This document shows, one piece after another, positions 1 to 5,887 of a stretch of DNA of 20,644 nt (positions within the stretch are counted from its first letter, which is position 1; the number at the start of each line of letters is the position of its first letter). Made by a program: the position numbers and the translations under genes. The stretch is from a virus: positions 1-20,644 of IMG/VR virus record IMGVR_UViG_3300020470_000496; one strand, given 5' to 3'. The notes under the pieces were generated by a model. It searched no databases. It had not been told where the DNA came from and saw nothing but the letters and a program-made list of their open reading frames with translations.

Positions 1-255
1 GATGGTACTAGTAGAAAGATTGATGTGATCTTAAATGGTATGGAAACTATCGGTAGTGCTGAAAGGAGTACCGATAAAGAACAAATGCGTAACACCTTCT
101 ACACCATATCAGATGGTGGATATGCTCAGCTTATTATTGATAAGTTTGGTAAGGAAAGAGTGGAAGATGAACTTGAGAAGTTCCTCTCCTTTGATTTCTT
201 CCCTCGTTCTGGAGGTGGTATAGGAGTCACCCGTTTAATCTCAGCCCTTAAATAA
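1..255 (+). CDS. Class II aminoacyl-tRNA synthetase-like protein, C-terminal fragment (Asn/Asp/AsnA group)
   Basis: The gene is cut by the left edge; the reading frame is open from base 1 and 84 residues are visible. LNGMETIGSAERS (fragment residues 11-23) resembles the conserved NG-E-iGsg-R strand of AspRS/AsnRS-type class II enzymes. SGGGIGVTRL (70-79) is class II motif 3, whose arginine binds ATP. The protein stops five residues after motif 3, whereas AspRS and AsnRS usually carry about 30 more residues, so it is short at the C-terminus. The family includes true tRNA synthetases and asparagine synthetases related to AsnRS, and the visible part does not decide between tRNA charging and asparagine synthesis. 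A tRNA with an Asn anticodon starts 9 nt after the stop and is probably co-transcribed. The class II fold call is firm; amino-acid specificity is inference. Confidence 0.75.
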   Translation, partial: DGTSRKIDVILNGMETIGSAERSTDKEQMRNTFYTISDGGYAQLIIDKFGKERVEDELEKFLSFDFFPRSGGGIGVTRLISALK

Positions 256-264
256 GGGCTACCT

Positions 265-349
265 TGTGAGGTGGCGAAACGGTAAACGCTCTAGTCTGTT
301 TAACTAGTGTCTCTGGCGGGACTTGAAGGTTCGACTCCTTCCCTCACAG
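265..349 (+). tRNA. tRNA with anticodon GTT (Asn) and a class II long variable arm
   Basis: The cloverleaf was folded by eye. The acceptor stem TGTGAGG (265-271) pairs fully with CCTCACA (342-348). The D arm is GCG/CGC (274-276/287-289) around AAACGGTAAA. The anticodon stem CTAGT/ACTAG (291-295/303-307) encloses loop CTGTTTA, giving anticodon GTT at 298-300. The T arm is GAAGG-TTCGACT-CCTTC (325-341). The discriminator is G349 and CCA is not encoded. Between the anticodon and T stems lie 17 nt that form a 5-bp arm (309-313 with 318-322, one G-T pair) around TGGC, a class II shape seen in Leu, Ser and Tyr tRNAs. The U1-A72 pair, G73 and GTT are asparagine-like, while the D arm looks like tRNA-Leu. 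Position 37 is T, where a purine is normal. Aminoacylation identity is therefore uncertain. Confidence 0.85.
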
Positions 350-357
350 TTAAAAAT

Positions 358-903
358 CTATTTAGATAATGACAACTTCCAAGCAACAGTAATTCTTAAT
401 CCTTGAAAATGTCGTGTAGTTGATTCTGCATAGTGAGGCATGTTTGCTGGAAACAACACTCCTGTATTTGGTTTAGGTAAGTTGTATACACACTTATCTT
501 TACCATAGAAGAATACTGTTTTTCCACCCCACTCAGGTTTCCATTTATGTACCTTATCAAATACTAGGTTTGAATATAACAAGAATGTATAGTCATCATC
601 TTCTTTACTATCTTGATGTATAGATCCTTGAGTACCAAATATATGACCATTAGCATATACTTCTTTAACTGTATATTCTTTTCCTGCTGTTGAACATATA
701 ATTTCTAACAAATGCTTTGAATAAAATTCATCAGTTTCTAATCTAGGCATATAGAAGAATGGTGTGGATGGAGATTCAGGATTGGATATATTTCCATATG
801 CCCAAGCAGGTTTTCTCATCGCATCATTAATTTTGAGGAAGTCTTCTTTGGTGAAAACTTCCTCAAATGTTCTTACCATATCTGGACTGAACGTTGTCCT
901 CAT
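358..903 (-). CDS. 2OG-Fe(II) oxygenase, prolyl-hydroxylase-like
   Basis: The 181-residue product has the jelly-roll (double-stranded beta-helix) pattern of 2-oxoglutarate/Fe(II)-dependent dioxygenases. Visible ligands are H96-Q-D98 (GSIHQD), a distal histidine at H157 (FPANMPHYAE) and R170 thirteen residues later (GLRITVAW), which would bind the 2OG carboxylate. WGGKTVFFY (about 125-133) is the strand that in prolyl hydroxylases reads GG-L-F. The expected chemistry is hydroxylation or oxidative change of a protein or nucleic-acid substrate using 2OG and O2. It is the last gene of a four-gene minus-strand operon; its start overlaps the stop of the previous gene by 4 nt, which suggests translational coupling. 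It converges on the tRNA. The fold and active-site call is strong; the substrate is unknown. Confidence 0.85.
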   Translation of the reverse strand: MRTTFSPDMVRTFEEVFTKEDFLKINDAMRKPAWAYGNISNPESPSTPFFYMPRLETDEFYSKHLLEIICSTAGKEYTVKEVYANGHIFGTQGSIHQDSKEDDDYTFLLYSNLVFDKVHKWKPEWGGKTVFFYGKDKCVYNLPKPNTGVLFPANMPHYAESTTRHFQGLRITVAWKLSLSK

Positions 904-1715
904 TCTATAACTGAAACTATTGAATATCGTATCTTGGTTTCTTTTTCTGCGTCAAAATTTACACTATGCCATTTCTTACCCCAGTACATATAACAGGAAT
1001 TAAAGTCTGCTGGTAATGAGAGATACTTTTCATAGTAATCATCACCATCAAACTTCACCCAAGGTTCTAGACCAGTGGGAGCAAATCCTTTATCACAATA
1101 TCCATATCTTTCTTTGAGGTTTTCGATGTGACGTTTTCTGGTATCTGGGTTACTATAGATTTCATTAGCACCATAGTAATACTTACCATTAACTCTATCT
1201 CTGACTCTAAAGAAAGCAGTAGCAGTTGTTGGTGAATCTGTTAAAAATGAATTTGCTGCTAAGGAGAATGGATCAACATGAGGTAGATAATTTCTATTAA
1301 ATGCAGTCATGCCTGGATAATAAATGTTAGTAAAGTATTTCCAAGTTACATGTTCTTTGTTAAATTTAATAAAGTTTAATCTCCTCGCAATGAAATACAG
1401 TTGATTACCTATAGCAGGAATCAACTGTCTTTCAAGGGGTTGTTGCATACCAGGTGATTTACTACTCTTACCGAATGATTCACCTTCACCTTCAAGTAGA
1501 CTTCTATTCTTATCTTCAGTAGGAAACTTCATAACAAACTCTCTCAGTTCGAGAGGGTTTTTAAAAACATTTCCTATTCTTAGATACCTAGTTCCCTCAC
1601 ATTCTGTATTGAGAATCTCTAAATCATTTAACGGATTAAATTCACATAATTCAAGTAGTTCATTATATGTGTACGCAGAGAAATCACTTAACTTGATATC
1701 GGGAAGGTTCATCAT
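900..1715 (-). CDS. 2OG-Fe(II) oxygenase-like protein with HxD...H...R set
   Basis: This 271-residue protein carries YLPHVDPF (H146-x-D148), then FF strands where related proteins have GTAFY, a distal H250 in KKWHSVNFD, and R263 thirteen residues after it in RYSIVSVI. These are the iron and 2OG ligands of the 2OG-Fe(II) dioxygenase superfamily. The layout (PHxD, then W-H-S near the C-terminus) is closest to the DUF6445-type oxygenase-like proteins. About 120 residues precede the catalytic core and may serve substrate recognition. The start overlaps the preceding stop in an ATGA; a second Met directly follows, so the start could shift by one codon. Its neighbours are also oxygenase-fold genes. 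Activity is likely from the residues; the substrate cannot be read from the sequence. Confidence 0.75.
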   Translation of the reverse strand: MMNLPDIKLSDFSAYTYNELLELCEFNPLNDLEILNTECEGTRYLRIGNVFKNPLELREFVMKFPTEDKNRSLLEGEGESFGKSSKSPGMQQPLERQLIPAIGNQLYFIARRLNFIKFNKEHVTWKYFTNIYYPGMTAFNRNYLPHVDPFSLAANSFLTDSPTTATAFFRVRDRVNGKYYYGANEIYSNPDTRKRHIENLKERYGYCDKGFAPTGLEPWVKFDGDDYYEKYLSLPADFNSCYMYWGKKWHSVNFDAEKETKIRYSIVSVIE

Positions 1716-2590
1716 ACATATAGCGGATCTTCATCAACTGGATTTTCAAATTCATTTCCTTCATTTTCTTTTGGCTTAGGAGGATTGTTAATACTACATG
1801 TTAGAGTATGGAAATCTCCTTCGTTATTGTAATCATATGTGTGCCATTTAGATCCTTTAAATAGGACAAGTCTATTTGCTTTGGCTTCTACAAATCTAGA
1901 CTTCAGAAATGATTCATTGCCTGTGAAGTTTTCGTATTTAACAATCTCTTCTTCGATCATAGTTTTGTTCAAACCTTCTCCAATCTCTTTTTGAAGGTTC
2001 TCATCATTGATCTCCATTAGATCTTGTAAGTCTGAATAATGTTCACCAGCATGAACATAATCATAGAAAGAAATACCATGATTGGGGTTACCATCTCTAA
2101 AGAGAACAGCGTTGTAATCAAATCTTCCTGGTGCTGGCATGTTTGCATTCTTATTGCAGAACATATCAGGAGTGACTAATTCTGCATATGTTAGAGAGTA
2201 TGTTGGTAGTTCAAATGCAAACGAAGGATTCTCTAGATTTACATCCAAGTCATGTGGAATAAATTCACATTCAATGAATAATTTATAACAATCAAATAGA
2301 ATACCTCTTAGGTAATGAGTACTAATTAATTGCTTAACTCCTGGCCAAGTAGGTTCATTAGTTCCTTTACCTTCTTTTTGTGCTGCTTCAATAACTTTTG
2401 CTTCATATCCTGCTGGACATAGATCTATAGCATTCCAGAAATCATCTGGTTTTTGTAAGAAATTATCAACAACAGCATAGTCACCAAAGTCATCTACTTC
2501 TGTATCATCAGATCCAGATGCACTAATGGTATCCCAGTTAATTTCTTTGATAACATCACGCCGACCACGGCTTAGTGTAAAATCACTCAT
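1712..2590 (-). CDS. Oxygenase-fold protein, probably degenerate 2OG family member
   Basis: The product has 292 residues from the start chosen here. It resembles its downstream neighbour in length and layout: a long N-terminal part, a core with AVLFRDGNPNHGISFYDY (about 161-178), then SKWHTYDY with H250 near the C-terminus. Where the neighbour has PHVD, this protein reads GRFD, so the first iron-binding histidine appears to be lost, and no arginine sits 13 residues after H250. It may be a non-catalytic partner or bind iron differently. The start at 2590 is preferred over 2611 because the strong Shine-Dalgarno AAGGAGG lies 11 nt upstream of it and overlaps the earlier ATG. It then overlaps the previous gene by 8 nt. 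The tail after about residue 270 is acidic and Pro/Glu/Asn-rich, likely disordered. Family membership is inferred. Confidence 0.6.
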   Translation of the reverse strand: MSDFTLSRGRRDVIKEINWDTISASGSDDTEVDDFGDYAVVDNFLQKPDDFWNAIDLCPAGYEAKVIEAAQKEGKGTNEPTWPGVKQLISTHYLRGILFDCYKLFIECEFIPHDLDVNLENPSFAFELPTYSLTYAELVTPDMFCNKNANMPAPGRFDYNAVLFRDGNPNHGISFYDYVHAGEHYSDLQDLMEINDENLQKEIGEGLNKTMIEEEIVKYENFTGNESFLKSRFVEAKANRLVLFKGSKWHTYDYNNEGDFHTLTCSINNPPKPKENEGNEFENPVDEDPLYV

Positions 2591-3074
2591 CTGCAATAGA
2601 TCCTCCTTCATTGGATTGCTGTGCTTCTAGTTCCATTTGAGCAGCAGCTAGTTCTGCTTCTGTTTTAACTTCTTTTCCTTTTAGTCCAGTGTCTTCTTCT
2701 CTAACACTAACGATAGTTTTCATGGTATCAACATTTACTTCGTTACCATCAACTGATTCCTTTTTAGCTAGAGTATCGAAATACATTTGCGTAACAGATT
2801 CTTGAGGTGTGTAGATAACCCTCACAAAATCTTTTACAAAATCAAATTCCCTATCTTGTGCTAGAGGAGCCCAGAAATCAAAATCGATTCTAGCACGTTG
2901 TGCTTGTACCTCTCCTTCTGGAGCAGCTGTATCTATGGTTTCATAGACTGTCTTTACAATATATGGATCTGTTACACGGTATCCAAGAGATTCATTTTTC
3001 TCTTTGTCTAGGACTTCGCTAATATCTCCAATTACTGTTTCGCCTGTTTCCAGGACAAGGACTTGTATACTCAT
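2583..3074 (-). CDS. Unidentified protein with possible Sm-like N-terminal barrel; first gene of the oxygenase operon
   Basis: The product has 163 residues. The N-terminal half, with VLVLETGETVIGDISEV (residues 5-21) followed by LGYRVTDPYIV, has the strand-turn-strand look of Sm/LSm-like small barrels (hydrophobic strand, NGE/TGE turn, then a bent strand). This is a fold impression, not a firm family hit. The C-terminal 50 residues are charged, Glu/Lys/Gln-rich and end in a Gly-Ser-acidic tail, probably helical or disordered. The gene starts about 73 nt from a minus-strand late-promoter motif (3154-3160) and leads the oxygenase operon. No catalytic motif is visible. If Sm-like, it could bind RNA or act as a ring adaptor; that is inference only. 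Confidence 0.7.
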   Translation of the reverse strand: MSIQVLVLETGETVIGDISEVLDKEKNESLGYRVTDPYIVKTVYETIDTAAPEGEVQAQRARIDFDFWAPLAQDREFDFVKDFVRVIYTPQESVTQMYFDTLAKKESVDGNEVNVDTMKTIVSVREEDTGLKGKEVKTEAELAAAQMELEAQQSNEGGSIADE

Positions 3075-3132
3075 TTCAATACTCTCTTATACATTTAGAA
3101 TTATACCGTACAACGGGTATTCCGTCAACTGA

Positions 3133-3139
3133 CTAAATA
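3133..3139 (+). promoter_or_regulatory. T4-type late promoter (CTAAATA) for the neck-gene side
   Basis: CTAAATA sits about 39 nt upstream of the ATG at 3172. By T4 late-promoter geometry the start point would be near 3146, giving a leader of about 26 nt. The same transcript would read into gp13. Confidence 0.6.
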
Positions 3140-3153
3140 TGTTATACTGTAGA

Positions 3154-3160
3154 TATTTAG
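3154..3160 (-). promoter_or_regulatory. T4-type late promoter (CTAAATA) for the minus-strand oxygenase operon
   Basis: Read on the minus strand this is CTAAATA followed by T, the late-promoter motif of T4-like marine phages (T4 itself: TATAAATA). It faces the gene starting at 3074, which would have a leader of about 70 nt. It is the right arm of a 9-bp inverted repeat whose left arm is the plus-strand promoter. Confidence 0.6.
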
Positions 3161-3171
3161 TATAGCATAAA

Positions 3172-3612
3172 ATGACTGAGCGTATACATGAGGGTACGGG
3201 TCTCCCAATCGTACCAATAGACGAGGAAGCAAGACATAGATCAATGGCCACGCTTGATGCAGACGAAGGTTTGTATGAAGTTAAGGACAGAGAAGCATAT
3301 GGAACTGGTATTGCTGACTTACCATTGTATGAGATAGTAAAAGAGATCGAAGAAAAATGGGATCCTCAAAAGTATCACATGGTTATTGATGCTGTTCTAC
3401 TTGCTGAAGATGAGTATGAAGCAGAGGGTTTGTCTAGAATTTCTGATAACCAGTTACTTACAGACAATATTCCAGAAGGTCAGAATGGTGGTATCGGATG
3501 GTACTGTGAATTTGGTGGTACGGAGAAGAATCCAGAACAGGTTAGATTCTTCAATACTATTGCAGCAGCAAAGAATTGGTTCTTAAACGAAGTAAAACCA
3601 TATAACACATAA
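3172..3612 (+). CDS. Hypothetical late protein upstream of gp13
   Basis: This 146-residue acidic protein is not recognised. The N-terminal 45 residues are polar and probably flexible (THEGTG-like, many Asp/Glu/Arg). The middle (about 50-85) looks helical, with IVKEIEEKWD and MVIDAVLLAEDEYEAEG. The C-terminal part holds GGIGWYCEFGG (about 107-117) and a helix with AAAKNWFLNEV. A single Cys is visible and no catalytic or metal motif. The ATG at 3172 has no clear Shine-Dalgarno but follows a late-promoter motif at a suitable distance. Its stop overlaps another late-promoter motif that precedes gp13, so it travels with the neck genes. A virion or assembly role is suggested by position only. Confidence 0.75.
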   Translation: MTERIHEGTGLPIVPIDEEARHRSMATLDADEGLYEVKDREAYGTGIADLPLYEIVKEIEEKWDPQKYHMVIDAVLLAEDEYEAEGLSRISDNQLLTDNIPEGQNGGIGWYCEFGGTEKNPEQVRFFNTIAAAKNWFLNEVKPYNT

Positions 3613-3615
3613 ATA
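3609..3615 (+). promoter_or_regulatory. Late promoter motif (ATAAATA) before gp13
   Basis: ATAAATA overlaps the TAA of the preceding gene. The predicted start, about 13 nt downstream (near 3622), gives a leader of about 20 nt for gp13. This transcript would begin inside the inverted repeat at 3611-3639. Confidence 0.5.
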
Positions 3616-3639
3616 CCATTTAGGAAACTATCGGTATTT
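3611..3639 (+). repeat. 7-bp inverted repeat in the gp13 leader
   Basis: AAATACC (3611-3617) pairs with GGTATTT (3633-3639) across a 15-nt loop that contains AGGAA (3622-3626), the only Shine-Dalgarno-like bases before gp13. The repeat ends two bases before the ATG at 3642. A hairpin could form on read-through RNA only, since the local late promoter would start inside it. Confidence 0.45.
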
Positions 3640-3641
3640 TC

Positions 3642-4478
3642 ATGGCTGCTCCTAGCACGAAGGCTGAGTTTAAAGATTACTGTTTGAGGCAGTTAGGTGC
3701 TCCAGTCTTAGAAATCAATGTAGATGATGATCAAATTGATGATCGGATCGATGATGCTTTACAGTATTTTCGTGAGAGACATTATGATGGATCCGAAAGG
3801 ATGTATTTGAAACACCAGTTTACAGATGATGATGTAACTAGGTTCCAGACAGAGAATGAAGTACAACAGACTACTGCACCTGATGCAGCAGCGTGGGAGA
3901 ATAGAAAGAATTTTTTAGAGATACCAGAACATATCTTTGGTATCTCAAAGGTTTATGGTATCAGTTCAAACTTTGTTCGTAACAGTTTGTTTGGACTAAA
4001 CAACCAGTATTATTTGATGGACTTGTTCTCATACACTTCGGGAACAGGTCTTGCTTTTGGTGGGGTTGACTTGGTTAACTACTACATGGTTAAGCAACAC
4101 TTTGAAACTATTGATATGATTATCAATACAGGTGCTTTGGTAGAGTTTAGATTTAATACAAGAGCAGATAGACTGTATATTGATATTGATGTAAACAGAG
4201 TTACTAAGGATCAATTCCTTCTTATAGATTGTCACAGGGCATTAGATCCAGCATCATACTCGCAAGTTTGGGATGACTTCTTCCTTAAGAAGTATGCTAC
4301 TGCACTTATTAAAAAACAATGGGGTGCTAACTTAATTAAGTTCCAAGGAGTAACACTTCCTGGTGGAGTTAGTATGAATGGTAGGCAGTTATTTGATGAT
4401 GCTCAAAAAGAAATAGATGAACTCATGGATAAGTCTATGAGTACATTTGAGTTACCACCTATGGATATGATAGGATGA
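3642..4478 (+). CDS. 13: Neck protein gp13
   Basis: The 278-residue product matches the T4 gp13 family: an N-terminal KAEFKDYCLRQLGAP segment, then DDDQIDDRIDDALQYFRERHYDGSE (stated here as residues about 27-51), a pattern typical of myovirus neck/head-completion proteins. In T4, gp13 and gp14 form the collar below the portal after packaging and make the platform to which the tail joins. Size is a little below T4 gp13 (about 309). The gene is followed with a 4-nt overlap (ATGA) by gp14, its functional partner. The start has poor Shine-Dalgarno context and lies just after a small inverted repeat. Confidence 0.93.
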   Translation: MAAPSTKAEFKDYCLRQLGAPVLEINVDDDQIDDRIDDALQYFRERHYDGSERMYLKHQFTDDDVTRFQTENEVQQTTAPDAAAWENRKNFLEIPEHIFGISKVYGISSNFVRNSLFGLNNQYYLMDLFSYTSGTGLAFGGVDLVNYYMVKQHFETIDMIINTGALVEFRFNTRADRLYIDIDVNRVTKDQFLLIDCHRALDPASYSQVWDDFFLKKYATALIKKQWGANLIKFQGVTLPGGVSMNGRQLFDDAQKEIDELMDKSMSTFELPPMDMIG

Positions 4479-5887
4479 AGAAGGTATATTTTCCTCAACA
4501 CGGTGGTGCTACCACTGAACAGTTACTTGTACAAGACTTGGTTGATGAACAGATCAAGTTATTTGGTACAGATGTTTACTATATTCCTAGGTCAATGCTT
4601 AGGGATAAGACTCTTGGTGAGGTAGTACATTCTGAGTATAACCAAGCGTATATGATAGAGATGCTTTTGGTTAATGTTGAGGGATTTGGATCCCCTTCAG
4701 AATTCATTAGTCAGTTTGGTGTAAGGATTACTGATGAGATTAAGTTCATTCTTTCTAAGAGAAGATGGGAACAATCTGTAGTACCTTCAGTTGGTCTTAC
4801 TATTACTGATAGACCTAATGAAGGAGATTTAATATATTACCCATTAACAGAGAACGCATACGAGATTAAGTTTGTTGAGAGAGAAACTCCTTTCTATCAG
4901 TTAGGAAGATTATATTACTATGAGATTACTGCTGAGATCTACGAGCAGGGTTCTGATGAATTTGATACTGGTATCAAAGAGATTGACGAGATTGAGACTG
5001 AGAATACATTTGTTACTACTCTCTCACTATCAGCACCTAGAGTTACAGCATTAGGTACTGCTACATTACAGACTGATATTGTTAATACAATTAGTATTGA
5101 TAATGCTGGTAGTGGATATAGAACCGCACCATTAATAACAATATCAGATCCACCAGATGTTGCTGGAGGTGATATACCTGCTACTGCTACATGTACTGTT
5201 AATAATGGAACAGTTAATGCTATTACTATTACCAATGCTGGTAGTGGATATACAACAGCACCAACTGTTACATTTGCTCCACCAGATTCTTCTGTAGATT
5301 TCCAAGCAAGAGAATATATTGTTGGTGGTAACTTCTACAATCAGGGTGGTGATAGGATTTGGGCTGCTCAAGGTGATGGTCAGATATTTGTAGATCATGC
5401 TGCTAGTTTTGATCCTGTCTTTGCTACTACAACTCTAGTTAAATATTTCTTCTGGAGTTTTGAAGACCTAAGGTTGAGGTATCGTTACACATATACTGGT
5501 GAGACTCCAACAACAACTAAGGGTGAGTTTTATTATGATGCTGCTAATTCAAGATATGTTATTAATGCATATGAAACTACAACTACTAGCGGTAATAGAG
5601 CACAGATGTTTGATCTCTCTACAAATACAATAGGAGAGGTTGCTGGATGGAATGGTTCTACATTAGAACTTAGTATGATGAATAAGACAGGTGATTTCCT
5701 AGATGGTGACTTGATAAGAGGAGTAGATTCTAATGCCCTATATACATTAGGATCGTTTAGTACTATTGATAACTCAAATTCTGACTACGACCAGAATAAG
5801 CAGATCGAAACTGGTGCTGATGAATTGGTAGATTGGACAGAGGGTAATCCCTTTGGTGAATTTGGTAACTTTACTGGTAGCTTCTGA
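4475..5887 (+). CDS. 14: Neck protein gp14 with inserted repeat module
   Basis: Residues 1-150 carry gp14 family features, including FPQHGGATTEQLLVQDLVDE, DVYYIPR and ITDEIKFILSKRRW, and match the T4 neck protein that sits with gp13 on the portal. At 470 residues it is much longer than T4 gp14 (about 256). Residues about 203-272 hold two copies of a Gly/Ser/Tyr module, ISIDNAGSGYRTAP and ITITNAGSGYTTAP, each followed by a short beta-rich stretch. The later part, about 275-470, is Thr/Ser/Asn/Gly-rich and beta-like. The inserts probably project outwards from the neck. It begins with a 4-nt overlap with gp13 and its stop overlaps the gp15 start by one base, so the three neck/tail-end genes are tightly coupled. 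Confidence 0.92.
   Translation: MKKVYFPQHGGATTEQLLVQDLVDEQIKLFGTDVYYIPRSMLRDKTLGEVVHSEYNQAYMIEMLLVNVEGFGSPSEFISQFGVRITDEIKFILSKRRWEQSVVPSVGLTITDRPNEGDLIYYPLTENAYEIKFVERETPFYQLGRLYYYEITAEIYEQGSDEFDTGIKEIDEIETENTFVTTLSLSAPRVTALGTATLQTDIVNTISIDNAGSGYRTAPLITISDPPDVAGGDIPATATCTVNNGTVNAITITNAGSGYTTAPTVTFAPPDSSVDFQAREYIVGGNFYNQGGDRIWAAQGDGQIFVDHAASFDPVFATTTLVKYFFWSFEDLRLRYRYTYTGETPTTTKGEFYYDAANSRYVINAYETTTTSGNRAQMFDLSTNTIGEVAGWNGSTLELSMMNKTGDFLDGDLIRGVDSNALYTLGSFSTIDNSNSDYDQNKQIETGADELVDWTEGNPFGEFGNFTGSF
5102..5252 (+). repeat. Direct repeat within gp14 (two copies of a GSGY module)
   Basis: A perfect 19-bp repeat, AATGCTGGTAGTGGATATA, occurs at 5102-5120 and 5234-5252, 132 nt apart and in the same frame. 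Flanking codons are similar but diverged (ISIDNAGSGYRTAP versus ITITNAGSGYTTAP), which points to internal duplication. Confidence 0.85.

Larger units (their letters stand above)
3132..3161. repeat. Inverted repeat made of two opposed late promoters
   Basis: ACTAAATAT (3132-3140) and ATATTTAGT (3153-3161) are perfect 9-bp inverted arms around a 12-nt spacer. Each arm contains one CTAAATA promoter core facing the other, so the predicted start points for the two strands fall almost at the same position (about 3146/3147). Confidence 0.8.

Noticed and set aside
256-357. A terminator between the tRNA and the converging oxygenase operon.
   Set aside because: Apart from the tRNA itself there is no GC-rich hairpin followed by a T run on either strand.
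39-3636. A shared 14-bp word (GGAAACTATCGGTA) at 42-55 and 3623-3636.
   Set aside because: About one such match is expected by chance in 20 kb. One copy is coding and the other lies in the gp13 leader, with no further similarity around them.
4939-5398. Minus-strand open frames of 84-98 codons opposite gp14.
   Set aside because: They mirror the Thr/Ala/Gly/Ser-rich coding repeats of gp14, lack ribosome sites, and give low-complexity products.
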